The notes under the pieces were generated by a model. The model ran no database searches, had not been told where the DNA came from, and saw nothing but the letters and a program-made list of their open reading frames with translations. 64,000 bases of DNA from contig NZ_CP061302.1 of assembly GCF_018687675.1 (NCBI RefSeq), positions 1,438,192 through 1,502,191 of the forward strand. Reading direction: 5' to 3'. The number at the start of each line of letters is the position of its first letter. Position 1 is the stretch's first letter. Below are positions 1 through 10,181 of the stretch, in pieces. This DNA comes from Polynucleobacter sp. MG-Unter2-18 (GTDB lineage: Bacteria; Pseudomonadota; Gammaproteobacteria; Burkholderiales; Burkholderiaceae). The translations under genes and the position numbers were made by a program.

Positions 1-441
1 CAGCTTGAGCAATTGCAGTTCAGCTCTGGCCATCCTACCAAAGCGCTTATCCTACCCAACTCGATTCAGCTCATCTCAATTCCTTTTGTGTCTCAGGATG
101 AATACGATTGGACGCTCTCTCAATGCGACTTCAATATTGTTCGAGGTGAGGATTCTTTTGTCAGAGCGCAATTAGCGGGCAAACCTTTCATCTGGCATAT
201 TTACCCACAAGAAGATCGCGCGCACGAAACCAAGTTGGCTGCATTTTTAGATCTCTATCTTGCAGAGGCATCACAAGAGCTTAAACACGCCGTCACTGCA
301 GCAATGACTTGGGCAATGCCTAACAAGTGGCATCACTCCATTGATGACTGGAACACCCATTCCAAGGCCTGGCGAGCAGATTTATTAGAAAAACAAGCCG
401 ATGGTGGCCTAGCTGCCCGTCTAATGAGCTTTGTAGGCTGA
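1..441 (+). CDS. earP: EF-P arginine rhamnosyltransferase EarP (3' part only)
   Basis: This is the C-terminal part (146 codons) of EarP, the cytoplasmic glycosyltransferase that transfers rhamnose from dTDP-rhamnose to a conserved arginine of elongation factor P. The reading frame is open to the first base of the window, so the true start lies upstream; the TTG at 13 is an internal leucine. The recognisable family stretch is RGEDSFVRAQLAGKPF followed by the WHIYPQED segment, which belongs to the nucleotide-sugar-binding C-terminal half. The substrate gene efp starts 87 nt downstream on the same strand, the usual arrangement. The call is firm; only the N-terminal domain is missing because of the window edge. 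Confidence 0.93.
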   Translation, partial: QLEQLQFSSGHPTKALILPNSIQLISIPFVSQDEYDWTLSQCDFNIVRGEDSFVRAQLAGKPFIWHIYPQEDRAHETKLAAFLDLYLAEASQELKHAVTAAMTWAMPNKWHHSIDDWNTHSKAWRADLLEKQADGGLAARLMSFVG

Positions 442-528
442 TCTTGGGCTAAAGATACCTGCGGGCGGTTACAATCTTGTTTTTGATAAAAACCGCAGAA
501 AAACAACTCTGCACCCAGGAATAGCAAG

Positions 529-1089
529 ATGAAAACAGCACAAGAACTCCGCGTTGGTAACGTAGTCATGATTGGCACAGATGCCATGGTCGTTTTAAAA
601 GCAGAATACAGCCGCTCAGGCCGCAACTCCTCTGTTGTAAAAATGAAATTCAAGAACTTGTTAACTGGTGCGCCTAACGAAGGCGTATTCAAAGCAGATG
701 ACAAGTTTGATGTGGTGATTTTGGACAAGAAAGATTGCACCTACTCTTACTTCGCAGATCCAATGTATGTATTTATGGATACCGAGTACAACCAATATGA
801 AGTAGAAGCCGAATTCATGGGTGATGCATTGCATTACCTAGAAGAAAGCATGCCTTGCGAAGTCGTGTTCTACGAAGGTAAAGCGCTCTCAGTAGCCATG
901 CCAAACTCTTTGGTTCGTGAAATCATTTACACAGAGCCAGCGGTTAAAGGCGACACTAGTTCAGGCAAGGTCTTGAAGACTGCAAAATTAGCCACTGGCT
1001 ATGAATTACAAGTACCACTGTTCTGCAATACTGGCGATAAGATCGAGATCGACACTCGTACCGGTGAATATCGTAGCCGCGCTAACTAA
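529..1089 (+). CDS. efp: Translation elongation factor P
   Basis: EF-P binds between the P and E sites of stalled ribosomes and helps peptide-bond formation at polyproline stretches. The protein has the family's normal length, 186 residues: an N-terminal KOW-like domain (about 1-64) and two OB folds. The modification loop reads SRSGRNSS with arginine at position 32 instead of the lysine found in EpmA-type EF-P, which matches the EarP gene just upstream. The ATG at 529 follows an AGGA-containing Shine-Dalgarno sequence. The C-terminus [10 protein letters not shown] is typical. A strong terminator lies 19 nt after the stop, so earP-efp looks like the end of a transcript. Confidence 0.97.
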   Translation: MKTAQELRVGNVVMIGTDAMVVLKAEYSRSGRNSSVVKMKFKNLLTGAPNEGVFKADDKFDVVILDKKDCTYSYFADPMYVFMDTEYNQYEVEAEFMGDALHYLEESMPCEVVFYEGKALSVAMPNSLVREIIYTEPAVKGDTSSGKVLKTAKLATGYELQVPLFCNTGDKIEIDTRTGEYRSRAN

Positions 1090-1107
1090 TTAGATCGCTC
1101 GTTAAGG

Positions 1108-1135
1108 AAAAGCCCGGTACGCCGGGCTTTTTTAT
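1108..1135. terminator. Bidirectional rho-independent terminator between efp and nagZ
   Basis: A stem of AAAGCCCGG and CCGGGCTTT closes a four-base TACG loop. The top strand continues into a T run and the bottom strand into its own run of T, so it can end both the efp transcript and the convergent nagZ transcript whose stop codon lies at 1139. Confidence 0.9.
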
Positions 1136-1138
1136 TGT

Positions 1139-2227
1139 CTAGGTAATGAGCTTCAGTTGCTGAAGCAAGCCTTTGGCATGTTGGTATTGCGCTTCGCCTT
1201 GTAATTCATCCCAGGCAGGAGCTGTGGCAGTCGGCATCAAGCGATTTAATCGAGTTGCGGATTCAGCTTGTTTTGTTTTGGAAACTTTTAGCTGACTCAG
1301 CAATTGATCTGCAAGATCAGGGCGATTACAAATCAACACCGCGTCGCATCCTGCCTCCAGCGCCATATCAGCACCCTTCACTACAGAGCCAGCAACACTG
1401 GCACCCTCCATAGAAAGGTCATCACTAAAGATCACACCTTGAAATCCTAATTCTTGACGCAAAATAGAATGCAACCAGACCTTAGAAAATCCCGCTGGGT
1501 TTTTATCTACTTGCGGGTAAATCACATGAGCCGGCATCACCGCAGTCAAACTCAAATCTAACCACTCGTAAGGCTTAGCATCGTCATTCAGAATTTTCTG
1601 CAATGGGCGCTCATCTACCGGAATGGCCACATGAGAATCCGCCTCTGCCCAGCCATGCCCTGGAAAATGCTTTCCGCAGTTGGCCATACCCGCAAGTCGT
1701 AAGCCTTCATTCAAACTCTTAGCCAATGCAAAGGTGATTTGTGGATCACGGCTAAATGCACGATCGCCGATTACACCGCTGCGACCGAAGTCCAAATCCA
1801 GAACAGGAGTAAAACTAAAGTCTACACCGCAAGCCCTTAACTCAGCAGCTAAGATGTAACCACAGGCAGTTGCTGCTGCCATGGCAATGGCGGCTGATTC
1901 AGCGCTATGTTTTGGTTTGTGCGTTGATTTATTTTTTAACCCCCAAAGTTCACCAAGCTTGCGCATGGCAGGCAAATGGGTGAAGCCATCCGTTCTGCAG
2001 CGCTGCACCCGTCCACCCTCATGATCAATCGAAATCAATACATCGGAACGGAGTTTTTGAATTTCTGAAGTGAGCTTTGTGAGCTGCTGGCGATTGGCAA
2101 AGTTTCTGCCAAACAAAATCACGCCACCGGTAAGGGGATGCAAGATGCGACGACGATCCTCAGTGCTTAACTCGAGACCGACAACATCTAAAGTAACTGG
2201 GCCTGGCTTCATGGTCGACTTATTCAT
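1139..2227 (-). CDS. nagZ: Beta-N-acetylhexosaminidase NagZ
   Basis: This is a cytoplasmic family 3 glycoside hydrolase that removes N-acetylglucosamine from anhydromuropeptides during peptidoglycan recycling. The single (beta/alpha)8 domain is 362 residues, the usual size. Visible motifs are KHFPGHG at 186-192 followed by D197-S198-H199, the Asp-His general acid/base loop, and FSDDLSM near 268-273, which holds the nucleophile aspartate. The ATG at 2227 follows a GAGGAA Shine-Dalgarno; a second ATG five codons in is possible. It is the last gene of the long minus-strand run and lies after acpS with a 45-nt gap. It ends at the bidirectional terminator shared with efp. Confidence 0.95.
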   Translation of the reverse strand: MNKSTMKPGPVTLDVVGLELSTEDRRRILHPLTGGVILFGRNFANRQQLTKLTSEIQKLRSDVLISIDHEGGRVQRCRTDGFTHLPAMRKLGELWGLKNKSTHKPKHSAESAAIAMAAATACGYILAAELRACGVDFSFTPVLDLDFGRSGVIGDRAFSRDPQITFALAKSLNEGLRLAGMANCGKHFPGHGWAEADSHVAIPVDERPLQKILNDDAKPYEWLDLSLTAVMPAHVIYPQVDKNPAGFSKVWLHSILRQELGFQGVIFSDDLSMEGASVAGSVVKGADMALEAGCDAVLICNRPDLADQLLSQLKVSKTKQAESATRLNRLMPTATAPAWDELQGEAQYQHAKGLLQQLKLIT

Positions 2228-2272
2228 GGATTCCTCGAAATTTTTTGGTTTTATATATTTTTGAGAGTTGTA

Positions 2273-2665
2273 TTATTTTTGAACTACGATGACATGGGCT
2301 ATTGCCATGTCTTGTTCATCACTAACAGTAACCTGGGCTTCCCAGTTTTTATCCTGCATAAATTGCGCCAGTGCGCCCAAATACGATGTCACTGGTTTAC
2401 CGCTAGGCTCGTTTAGCGTTTGAAGGGAACGCCAAGTCATTGGCATTCTCATACCTAAACCAATCGCTTTGGAGAATGCTTCTTTTGCAGCAAAGCGCGT
2501 TGCCAAGAAAGCAATACCTCTCTTGTGATTTCTGGCTAAGCGATGTTTAAAAACCAACATCTCATCTGGACCCAGGATTTTTTCAGCAAGGCGGCCATTG
2601 GTGCGATCGTAAGCAGCTTGAAGTCGCTCGATTTGCAAAATGTCCGTACCTATGCCAATGATCAT
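2273..2665 (-). CDS. acpS: Holo-[acyl-carrier-protein] synthase AcpS
   Basis: AcpS moves the 4'-phosphopantetheine arm of CoA onto the serine of acyl carrier protein. I start it at the ATG at 2665, giving 130 residues that begin [15 protein letters not shown], the standard family start; the longer open frame reaching 2740 would run into pdxJ and adds a tail not seen in the family. The magnesium-binding aspartate is in GTDILQIER, and the helix signature is [15 protein letters not shown]. The gene follows the pdxJ stop by 14 nt, as in most proteobacteria. Its target acpP is in the same gene cluster, at 11458-11697. Confidence 0.94.
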   Translation of the reverse strand: MIIGIGTDILQIERLQAAYDRTNGRLAEKILGPDEMLVFKHRLARNHKRGIAFLATRFAAKEAFSKAIGLGMRMPMTWRSLQTLNEPSGKPVTSYLGALAQFMQDKNWEAQVTVSDEQDMAIAHVIVVQK

Positions 2666-2679
2666 TTGATGTTTAATAT

Positions 2680-3423
2680 TTAAGCGATTGCCCTGCCCTG
2701 AACCATCAGAGCTTTCATATCCGTAATTGCTTTTTGCCAACCCTTAAAGAGCGCTTCAGCAACAATGGCATGCCCGATATTGAGCTCGGATAGCTCAGTA
2801 ATGGCGGCAACCGGTATCACGTTGCCCTCATGTAACCCATGACCTGCATTGACGCGCAAGCCAATGCTTTTCCCAAACTGGGCCGCTTTTCTGATGCGCT
2901 CGAGCTCTTGCTTCTGTTGATCACCAGCCAAATCTGCGTAACGACCAGTATGCAATTCAACTACTGTGGCACCCACATCTTTAGCAGCTTGAATTTGCCG
3001 CTCTTCGGGATCAATAAAAAGTGAAACCCGTATGCCAGCAGCTTTTAGTTGTGTAGTGGCAGCTTTGACTGCATCAAAATGACCTACGACATCTAAACCA
3101 CCTTCAGTAGTAACCTCTTCACGCTTTTCAGGAACAAGGCAAACATCCTGCGGCTGAACCCGACAGGCGATGTTAATCATCTCAGGAGTAACGGCGCACT
3201 CTAGGTTCATACGCGTCTGAATCAAAGGGCGTAGCGCTATCAAATCTGCATCTTTAATATGACGACGATCCTCACGTAAATGTAAGGTAATTAAATCAGC
3301 GCCAGCTTCTTCAGCCAAGCGAGCGGCTTTTAATGGGTCAGGATAGATCGTGCCGCGCGCATTACGCAGGGTAGCGACGTGATCGATATTGATACCAAGC
3401 TCAAGGATATTGGGGTTGCTCAT
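2680..3423 (-). CDS. pdxJ: Pyridoxine 5'-phosphate synthase PdxJ
   Basis: PdxJ condenses 1-deoxyxylulose 5-phosphate with 3-amino-2-oxopropyl phosphate, the last ring-closing step of DXP-dependent vitamin B6 synthesis. The 247-residue TIM barrel starts with [16 protein letters not shown], which carries the phosphate-binding and catalytic histidine, and continues with the [10 protein letters not shown] segment and [11 protein letters not shown] near the C-terminus. The ATG at 3423 is 12 nt after the recO stop. The position recO-pdxJ-acpS is the classic order, suggesting one transcript from lepA or further upstream. No unusual features. Confidence 0.96.
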   Translation of the reverse strand: MSNPNILELGINIDHVATLRNARGTIYPDPLKAARLAEEAGADLITLHLREDRRHIKDADLIALRPLIQTRMNLECAVTPEMINIACRVQPQDVCLVPEKREEVTTEGGLDVVGHFDAVKAATTQLKAAGIRVSLFIDPEERQIQAAKDVGATVVELHTGRYADLAGDQQKQELERIRKAAQFGKSIGLRVNAGHGLHEGNVIPVAAITELSELNIGHAIVAEALFKGWQKAITDMKALMVQGRAIA

Positions 3424-3435
3424 GCTTGTAGATTA

Positions 3436-4170
3436 CTAGATTTTCTTGAGATCAATCAAAATCTGACGGGTAGTGAGCACTTGATCTTGAAGGTGAAGGC
3501 CCAATAAGAAGCGCATTAACTGCTTGCTCTCAGAAAGCGTTTCTTGATCAGAAAAGTCACCTGCTGCGATGGCTAGGAGGGATTTACCGCTCAAGACTGG
3601 CCAATGGCCTGGATCATCCACTTGTACAGGCCTGACACCACGCTCCGGCTGATAGACGTACTGTTCTTGTGAGACTGGAGCGCTGTGGGTTTCAACGCAG
3701 CAATCCAATGCTGCTGCATATCCGGTCTCTTGCAAGAGTGTTAACTCAAAGGGACGCAAAATTTCCTCTAAGCCCTTAGATTGAAACTCAAGATTAGATA
3801 AGGCAGAGATCGTATCAGTGTAATGGTCGTAGAGTTTTTCATAGTCGTCTTCACGAGCCAGAAACTTGACTAACAACTCATTGAGATAGAAGCCGCAGAG
3901 TAATGCATCACCCACTAAAGAGGGTGTTCCACCAACCCACTCTGACTTCGTTAAAGTACGCAACTCAGACTTGCCACTCCAAGAAACCAATAGGGGTTGA
4001 AAACGCTGTAAGACTGGACGCAATACCGAATGTGGCCGCTTAGCACCTTTAGCAATCAGTGCCATACGGCCATATTGCCGTGTAAAGACATCCAGAATTA
4101 AGCTAGTTTCCTTATAAGGAATGCTGTGCAATACAAAAGCAGGTTCGTCAGCAACACGAATGGAGGCCAT
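3436..4170 (-). CDS. recO: DNA repair protein RecO
   Basis: RecO, with RecR, loads RecA on SSB-coated single-stranded DNA in the RecF recombination pathway and anneals complementary strands. The 244-residue protein opens with the N-terminal OB-fold stretch AFVLHSIPYKETSLILDVFT and GRMALIAKGAKRP, followed by the helical C-terminal domain; this size is normal for betaproteobacteria. The C-terminal zinc-binding cysteines of some RecO proteins are not present as a full set: only a CC pair near residue 173 is visible. It begins 6 nt after the era stop, with GGAGG in the overlapping upstream sequence. Confidence 0.92.
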   Translation of the reverse strand: MASIRVADEPAFVLHSIPYKETSLILDVFTRQYGRMALIAKGAKRPHSVLRPVLQRFQPLLVSWSGKSELRTLTKSEWVGGTPSLVGDALLCGFYLNELLVKFLAREDDYEKLYDHYTDTISALSNLEFQSKGLEEILRPFELTLLQETGYAAALDCCVETHSAPVSQEQYVYQPERGVRPVQVDDPGHWPVLSGKSLLAIAAGDFSDQETLSESKQLMRFLLGLHLQDQVLTTRQILIDLKKI

Positions 4171-4176
4171 GAATAA

Positions 4177-5112
4177 TTACTCTAGTCCCTGCGCCCGTAA
4201 TTCAGCACGATCATCTGCCCAACCACGCTTGACCTTAACCCAAGTTTCCAAAAAGACCTTGCCGTCAAAGAGTTTTTCCATATCAATACGAGCATCGGTG
4301 GAGATCTTCTTCAATCGCTCACCCTTGGCACCAATAATCATTGCCTTGTGGCTATCGCGATCAACCAAAATCGTTGCTGCAATACGGCGCATCTTGCCAT
4401 CCATCTTGAACTGATCAATGACTACTGTGCTGGTGTAAGGCAACTCCTCACCAGTGAAGCGGAAAACCTTCTCCCGCAGAATCTCAGCAGCCAAGAAGCG
4501 CTCACTGCGATCAGTGATGGTATCGCCATCGTAAACTGCTGGCGCTTCAGGTAAATAGCCTTCAAGTACGTCTAATAATCTTTCAATATCCCCAGGACTC
4601 TTTGCACTCATCGGTACGATTTCAGCGAACTCACACTTCTGATCTTCATGACCGCCTAATACACACCAAGGCTGACTCATCTCTTTCATAAAATTCAGTA
4701 GAGCCTGATCACGCTCTGAGGGAGTCTGGAAGCGGCTATTAAATAGGTCTAATTTGTTTAACACCAAGACAACCGGTAAGTCATCTGGCAGTAACTTCAA
4801 AACCTTTTTGTCATCCTCGCCAAAGTAACCAGCCTCAACTACAAAGCAAGCGACATTCACATCTTGCAAAGCCGTAGTTACCGTGCGATTCAATGCCTTA
4901 TTTAATGTATTGATTAAACGAGTCTGAAAGCCCGGTGTATCAATAAAAATGAATTGCGCTTCTTCGCGATTCTGAATACCTAAAATACGGTGACGCGTGG
5001 TTTGTGCCTTACGGGAGGTAATGCTGATCTTCTGACCGACCAAAGCATTTAAGAGGGTCGATTTGCCCATATTAGGACGGCCAACAATGGCGATAGTGCC
5101 GCATCTAAACAC
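4177..5112 (-). CDS. era: GTPase Era
   Basis: Era is an essential GTPase that binds the 3' end of 16S rRNA and assists 30S maturation. Motifs are G1 GRPNMGKST at 11-19, G3 DTPG at 58-61 and G4 NKLD at 119-122, followed by a C-terminal KH domain (about 215-295) with [10 protein letters not shown] as its nucleic-acid-binding loop. The protein is 311 residues. The only start available after the last in-frame stop is GTG at 5112, two bases after the rnc stop and preceded by GAAGGG at a good distance. This rnc-era coupling is classic and links rRNA processing with ribosome assembly. Confidence 0.96.
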   Translation of the reverse strand: MFRCGTIAIVGRPNMGKSTLLNALVGQKISITSRKAQTTRHRILGIQNREEAQFIFIDTPGFQTRLINTLNKALNRTVTTALQDVNVACFVVEAGYFGEDDKKVLKLLPDDLPVVLVLNKLDLFNSRFQTPSERDQALLNFMKEMSQPWCVLGGHEDQKCEFAEIVPMSAKSPGDIERLLDVLEGYLPEAPAVYDGDTITDRSERFLAAEILREKVFRFTGEELPYTSTVVIDQFKMDGKMRRIAATILVDRDSHKAMIIGAKGERLKKISTDARIDMEKLFDGKVFLETWVKVKRGWADDRAELRAQGLE

Positions 5113-5114
5113 GA

Positions 5115-5906
5115 TTAGCCCTTCAGCTTAAGATTTAACTGCTCTTCAGTCGCCACTTTTTTGGCTGCCTTCTTTTTGGCTGACCGAGTCTTTTTAGGTT
5201 TACCTAGCGCTTGTGGCAAGGCCTTCAGTGCTGAGATGAGTGCTAGCTTTGCTGCAGCTTGCTCTGCTGCACGTCGAGAGGCACCCTCACCCTTCACAAC
5301 AACCTTGAGATTGGGTATCAAACATTCCACTTCAAACTGCTGATTGTGGGCTGCACCACTAGTGCCAGTAACGTTATAGGTAGGCAGTGGTAACTGATAG
5401 CTTTGCAAACATTCCTGCAATAAAGTCTTATCGTCCTTACCCAGGGTCTTAGGGTCAACGTTGGCCAAAATGATGGAATAGAGTTTACGCAAACAGGCCT
5501 TAGCAGCATCAAACCCACCATCTAAAAATATGGCGCCAGTCACCGCTTCAAGAGTATCAGCCAGAATAGACGGGCGACGGAAACCACCGCTCTTTAATTC
5601 TCCCTCGCCTAAGCGCAGATAGTCTGATAGCGATAGGGTTTGAGCAATTTCATAGAGCGCTTGTTGTTTTACTAAGTTAGCCCGTACGCGAGAAAGATCG
5701 CCCTCATCCAAATCTGAATAACGCTCATAAAGCATTTCTGCGACAACGCAATTGAGAATCGAATCACCTAAAAACTCCAGGCGCTCATTATTTTTCTTGC
5801 TGTGACTACGATGCGTTAAGGCTTGATTGAGCAGCTCTATTTTTTTAAACGTATAACCTAATTGCGCTTGCAGCGGAGCAGTTTCGATGACGGCGCGGGC
5901 GTTCAT
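5115..5906 (-). CDS. rnc: Ribonuclease III
   Basis: RNase III cuts double-stranded RNA, including the rRNA precursor. I start it at the ATG at 5906, giving 263 residues, because it falls 4 nt after the lepB stop; a longer frame using TTG at 5927 would overlap lepB. The catalytic signature ERLEFLGDS is at 41-49 with the metal-binding Glu44 and Asp48. A double-stranded RNA-binding domain follows at about 160-235. The C-terminus carries an extra lysine-rich tail ([14 protein letters not shown]), unlike the 226-residue E. coli enzyme. It is followed within 2 nt by era. Confidence 0.95.
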   Translation of the reverse strand: MNARAVIETAPLQAQLGYTFKKIELLNQALTHRSHSKKNNERLEFLGDSILNCVVAEMLYERYSDLDEGDLSRVRANLVKQQALYEIAQTLSLSDYLRLGEGELKSGGFRRPSILADTLEAVTGAIFLDGGFDAAKACLRKLYSIILANVDPKTLGKDDKTLLQECLQSYQLPLPTYNVTGTSGAAHNQQFEVECLIPNLKVVVKGEGASRRAAEQAAAKLALISALKALPQALGKPKKTRSAKKKAAKKVATEEQLNLKLKG

Positions 5907-5910
5907 GATC

Positions 5911-6717
5911 TTATTCGAAGCCGCCAATACGACCGAGATTTCCGAGATTCAACCAAACAAAGAATGCTCTACCAACAATATTCTGATCTGGCACAAATCC
6001 CCAGTAACGAGAATCAGCACTGTTATCGCGGTTATCACCCATTGCAAAGTAATGTCCCGCAGGCACTTTGCAAGTGAGACCAGCATTGATGTATTGGCAG
6101 TTTTCAAATCCAGGAAAACGCTCTGCAGGGAACATACCGGCAGGGCGATCAGGATCATTCAAAATCTCATGCTTATTACCGCCTAAGTCTGCAGGGAAAG
6201 ATTCTGCAAACCGCTTGGCGTAACGCATGTTTTCGGGATCTAGGTAATTCTCACCACCGCTGTATTGCAATGGCTGACCATTTACTGTTATGCGTTTATC
6301 TTGATAAGTAATGGTGTCGCCTGGTAAAGCCACGACACGCTTGATGTAGTCAATAGATTCATCTCGGGGATAGCGAAACACCGCAACATCACCACGCTTT
6401 GGAGATCCTAAATCGACGACCTTCTGATTAATCACTGGCAAACGAATACCGTAGGTGAATTTATTCACCAGAATAAAGTCGCCAATTTGCAAAGTCGGAA
6501 TCATGGAGCCTGACGGGATTTTGAATGGCTCCACAATAAATGAGCGCAATACAAACACTGCACAAATTACTGGGAAGAACCCGGCCGTGTATTCCAACCA
6601 TAATGGCATGCGATCGATACCGACCTTACGTCTTTTCGGAGCAAAGTAATAACGATCGGCAATCCAAGCTATACCAGAGACCACTACCAAGATAAAAAGG
6701 ATGAGGGCAAAGTTCAT
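5911..6717 (-). CDS. lepB: Signal peptidase I
   Basis: This inner-membrane serine protease removes signal peptides from Sec- and Tat-exported proteins. The 268-residue protein has two N-terminal membrane segments (about 3-21 and 45-60). The catalytic serine is Ser71 in PSGSM and the general base is Lys126 in DYIKRVV; the later family box [14 protein letters not shown] is present. The ATG overlaps the lepA stop by one base, so lepA-lepB are translationally coupled. The order lepA-lepB-rnc-era is conserved in proteobacteria. Confidence 0.96.
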   Translation of the reverse strand: MNFALILFILVVVSGIAWIADRYYFAPKRRKVGIDRMPLWLEYTAGFFPVICAVFVLRSFIVEPFKIPSGSMIPTLQIGDFILVNKFTYGIRLPVINQKVVDLGSPKRGDVAVFRYPRDESIDYIKRVVALPGDTITYQDKRITVNGQPLQYSGGENYLDPENMRYAKRFAESFPADLGGNKHEILNDPDRPAGMFPAERFPGFENCQYINAGLTCKVPAGHYFAMGDNRDNSADSRYWGFVPDQNIVGRAFFVWLNLGNLGRIGGFE

Positions 6718-8522
6718 TAGTCGTCCACCTGCAAAATGGCCAAGAAGGCTTCTTGTGGAATCTCCACATTACCCACCTGCTTCATGCGTTTCTTACCTTC
6801 TTTTTGCTTCTCTAATAATTTACGCTTACGCGAGATGTCACCGCCATAGCATTTGGCTAATACGTTCTTGCGTAAAGCCTTGACGTTTTCACGGGCAACG
6901 ATGTTGCTACCAATTGCCGCCTGAATAGCCACATCAAACATTTGACGCGGAATAATGCCGCGCATCTTAGCAACCACTTCGCGACCACGATGCTGACTGT
7001 TACTGCGGTGGACGATTACCGATAGGGCATCCACTCGCTCACTGTTAATGAGGATGTCAACCTTAACCACATCAGCTGGGCGATATTCCTTGAACTCGTA
7101 GTCCATGGATGCATAGCCACGAGAGATGGATTTCATTTTGTCAAAGAAATCCAAAACAATCTCCGCCATCGGTAACTCATAAGTGAGTTTCACTTGACGA
7201 CCGAGATAATTCATATCCATCTGAATACCGCGCTTACCAACGCATAGAGTAATAATCGCGCCCACATACTCTTGCGGCATGTACAGGTTGACTGTCACGA
7301 TCGGCTCAAGAATCGTATTGATCTTGCTAGCCTCGGGCATCTTTGATGGATTATCAACCGACAAGATGCTTCCATCGGATTGCTCTACTTGATACACCAC
7401 TGTTGGTGCAGTAGTAATGAGATTCATGCCGTATTGACGCTCTAAGCGCTCTTGCACGATCTCCATATGGAGCAAGCCCAAGAATCCGCAACGGAATCCA
7501 AAACCAAGAGCCTGCGATACCTCTGGCTCATACAAGAGCGAGGCGTCATTTAACTGCAACTTCTCTAAGGACTCGCGCAGTTGATCATATTCACTCGACT
7601 CTACTGGGTAAAGCCCAGCAAAAACCTGAGGCTTAACTTCTTTAAAGCCTGGAAGTGGTGCCGTTGCAGGAATGCGGCCTTGCTGCCCTGGGGTGTGCGT
7701 AACCGTATCACCTACCTTGGCAGCTTTTAACTCTTTAATGCCAGCAATCACAAAGCCCACCTGACCGGCAGACAATTCTGGGCGATCTACAGACTTTGGA
7801 CTAAAGACACCAACATGCTCAACTAAATGACTCGAGCCGTTGGACATCAAGGTAATTTTTTCTTTTGGCTTGAGGGTACCGTTAACGACACGCACCAACA
7901 TCACCACACCAACATAGTTATCAAACCAAGAATCGATAATCAAGGCTTGCAAAGGATCTGCTGCATTGCCTTTTGGCGGAGGTACGCGAGCAATCATTTC
8001 TTCAATGACATCCTGCACACCTAATCCCGTTTTAGCCGAACAGGTCACCGCTTCCGATGCATCGATACCAATGACATCTTCAATCTCTTGCTTAGCGCGC
8101 TCAGGATCTGCCTGTGGCAAATCAATCTTATTGAGCACTGGCACAACTTCTACACCCAACTCCAGCGCCATGTAGCAGTTAGCAACCGTTTGGGCTTCAA
8201 CGCCTTGACTGGCATCCACCACTAGTAATGCACCCTCGCATGCTGACAAGGAGCGACTCACCTCATAGGAGAAGTCGACGTGCCCTGGGGTATCAATCAA
8301 ATTGATGTTGTAAGTTTTACCATCTTTGGATTTATAAGACAGCGCCGCTGTTTGCGCTTTAATCGTGATCCCACGCTCACGCTCGATATCCATCGAGTCC
8401 AGAACTTGGGCTTCCATTTCACGATCAGACAGACCGCCACAGAGTTGAATAATGCGATCAGCCAGCGTTGATTTGCCGTGATCGATATGGGCGATGATAG
8501 AAAAATTGCGGATTAAATCCAT
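6717..8522 (-). CDS. lepA: Elongation factor 4 (LepA)
   Basis: LepA is a ribosome-associated translational GTPase related to EF-G that acts on back-translocation or 30S assembly. I start at ATG 8522, giving 601 residues that begin [20 protein letters not shown], the usual family start; a TTG seven codons earlier is possible but less likely. G1 is AHIDHGKS at 11-18, with DTPGH and NKID further on. The C-terminal domain unique to LepA ends with [11 protein letters not shown] and a lysine-rich tail. It overlaps lepB by one base. Upstream is the Do-like protease after a 144-nt gap. Confidence 0.96.
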   Translation of the reverse strand: MDLIRNFSIIAHIDHGKSTLADRIIQLCGGLSDREMEAQVLDSMDIERERGITIKAQTAALSYKSKDGKTYNINLIDTPGHVDFSYEVSRSLSACEGALLVVDASQGVEAQTVANCYMALELGVEVVPVLNKIDLPQADPERAKQEIEDVIGIDASEAVTCSAKTGLGVQDVIEEMIARVPPPKGNAADPLQALIIDSWFDNYVGVVMLVRVVNGTLKPKEKITLMSNGSSHLVEHVGVFSPKSVDRPELSAGQVGFVIAGIKELKAAKVGDTVTHTPGQQGRIPATAPLPGFKEVKPQVFAGLYPVESSEYDQLRESLEKLQLNDASLLYEPEVSQALGFGFRCGFLGLLHMEIVQERLERQYGMNLITTAPTVVYQVEQSDGSILSVDNPSKMPEASKINTILEPIVTVNLYMPQEYVGAIITLCVGKRGIQMDMNYLGRQVKLTYELPMAEIVLDFFDKMKSISRGYASMDYEFKEYRPADVVKVDILINSERVDALSVIVHRSNSQHRGREVVAKMRGIIPRQMFDVAIQAAIGSNIVARENVKALRKNVLAKCYGGDISRKRKLLEKQKEGKKRMKQVGNVEIPQEAFLAILQVDD

Positions 8523-8666
8523 AGCGTCTTGTGTAGTCTTCAAAAAACGCCTTGTCAGAACGCACCACGATGATGCGCTGCAAAAAGTCGTCTTAAAGCA
8601 ATTGTAATGGGTGGCGCCAAATTAGCGCCAAACCCCCTTATTACACCCAAAAAACAGGGTTTTTGC

Positions 8667-10115
8667 TTATTTTGGCTTTACAGGAATAATTAGAGTGCTA
8701 TCAGCCCGACGAACAAAAACCGGAACCGACTTGTTGGAGTCCAAACCCTTAACAAGACCCTCAAACTGCTTCACCCCAGTGACATCGGCATCAGCAATTC
8801 GGATAATGACATCTCCAGGACGCACTCCTGAGCGTGCTAAGGGGCCATCCCCTAAACCGGTAACCTCAACACCTCCGCGGATATTAAGCTCCTTTTTCTT
8901 ACTATCTGAAGGCTCAGAAACCGCAACCCCAAGAGAATTGGCATTGGCACCAGATGAACCTGAGTTATCCGACTTCTTCACAGCAGCTTGACCTGCTTCG
9001 GTGTCCACTACAGAAACCATCAAATCCTTAGTAGAGCCTTTACGCCACACCTGTACGTTAGCGCTAGTTCCTGGCTTAGTTTCACCAACAGCTCTGGGTA
9101 GATCAGTGGATTTACCAATGTCACGGCCATTAAAGCTCAGAATCACATCCCCAGACTCAATACCACCTGCTGCCGCTGGGCCACCGGGCTCAACATTACG
9201 CACCAAGGCGCCACGAGGTCTACCTAGACCTAGGCTCTCTGCGATCTCTTTAGTCATCTCACCCAAAGCGACGCCAATACGGCCACGAGTCATTTTTCCA
9301 TTGGTACGCAATTGCTCTGCAACACGCATCGCTTCATCAATTGGAATGGCAAAAGAGATACCCATATATCCGCCAGAGCGACTAAAGATTTGCGAGTTAA
9401 TGCCAATCACTTGTCCAGCAGTGTTCAATAAAGGGCCGCCAGAGTTACCGGGATTCACGGCTACGTCAGTCTGAATGAATGGCAAGTAGTCACCAGTATC
9501 ACGACTCTTAGCAGACACAATGCCAGCAGTCACAGTGTTCTCTAAACCAAACGGGGAGCCAATGGCCAATACCCACTCACCCACCCTTACTCGAGAAGAA
9601 TCGCCTAATGGCAACTTAGGCAAATCACGTGCATCGATTTTGACAACCGCCATATCGGTTCGCTTATCCATACCCAATAACTTGGCTTTGTACTCACGCT
9701 TGTCCGTCAAGGTGACGTAGATAGTATTTGCACCCTCGACAACGTGGGCATTGGTCAAAATTAAGCCGTTGGATTCGATAATGAAGCCAGAGCCAACGCC
9801 GCGATCTGCCTCTTGAGGCTTGCCGGAATTAGGTTGCGCTTGCTTGGGTCCGCCAGGTAATCCCGGAATAGGCACGCCAAAGAAACGACGGAAGAACTCT
9901 GCCTGATCCTCAGGCATCCCGGGAATGCCGCCCTGAGCTTGCTGTTGCATGATTTTTTCAGTGGTTCGGATGTTCACCACAGCAGGGCTAGCTCGCTCAA
10001 CCAAGTCGGCAAAGTCAGGAATAGAAACACGTGGGCTCTGGGCACAGGCCTGGGGAATAAACGCAATTTGCCCCAAGCTAAACATAGCCAAGAACGCAAT
10101 AAGATACTTTTTCAT
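8667..10115 (-). CDS. mucD: Periplasmic Do-family serine endoprotease (DegP/MucD type)
   Basis: This is a periplasmic HtrA-type protease and chaperone for misfolded envelope proteins. It has a signal peptide (about 1-26, ending ACAQ), a trypsin-like domain with catalytic His124 (TNAHVVEG), Asp154 (RTDMAVVK) and Ser225 (NPGNSGGP), and two PDZ domains (about 270-365 and 395-480) with a Ser/Asn-rich linker. The length of 482 matches MucD/DegP. In many Burkholderiales it follows rpoE-rseA-rseB; here fabF lies directly upstream, 66 nt away, and those three genes are absent from the spot. The exact choice among degP, degQ and mucD names is not decidable from sequence alone. Confidence 0.92.
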   Translation of the reverse strand: MKKYLIAFLAMFSLGQIAFIPQACAQSPRVSIPDFADLVERASPAVVNIRTTEKIMQQQAQGGIPGMPEDQAEFFRRFFGVPIPGLPGGPKQAQPNSGKPQEADRGVGSGFIIESNGLILTNAHVVEGANTIYVTLTDKREYKAKLLGMDKRTDMAVVKIDARDLPKLPLGDSSRVRVGEWVLAIGSPFGLENTVTAGIVSAKSRDTGDYLPFIQTDVAVNPGNSGGPLLNTAGQVIGINSQIFSRSGGYMGISFAIPIDEAMRVAEQLRTNGKMTRGRIGVALGEMTKEIAESLGLGRPRGALVRNVEPGGPAAAGGIESGDVILSFNGRDIGKSTDLPRAVGETKPGTSANVQVWRKGSTKDLMVSVVDTEAGQAAVKKSDNSGSSGANANSLGVAVSEPSDSKKKELNIRGGVEVTGLGDGPLARSGVRPGDVIIRIADADVTGVKQFEGLVKGLDSNKSVPVFVRRADSTLIIPVKPK

Positions 10116-10181
10116 AGTGCTATAGACCTACTTGGTAAAAACCAATAAATGAAATAAGAAAAGAAGGACCTACTAGAGATA

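Noticed and set aside
2666-2740. Upstream extension of the acpS frame
   Set aside because: It runs into pdxJ and adds residues before the standard [10 protein letters not shown] start of the family.
8612-8630. Inverted repeat TGGCGC/GCGCCA between the Do protease and lepA
   Set aside because: There is no T run on the minus strand after it, so it does not qualify as a terminator; its meaning is unclear.
9001-9474. 157-codon plus-strand frame opposite the Do protease
   Set aside because: Shadow of the protease gene; composition rich in Pro, Ser and Arg as expected from antisense of a Gly/Asp/Ala-rich protein.
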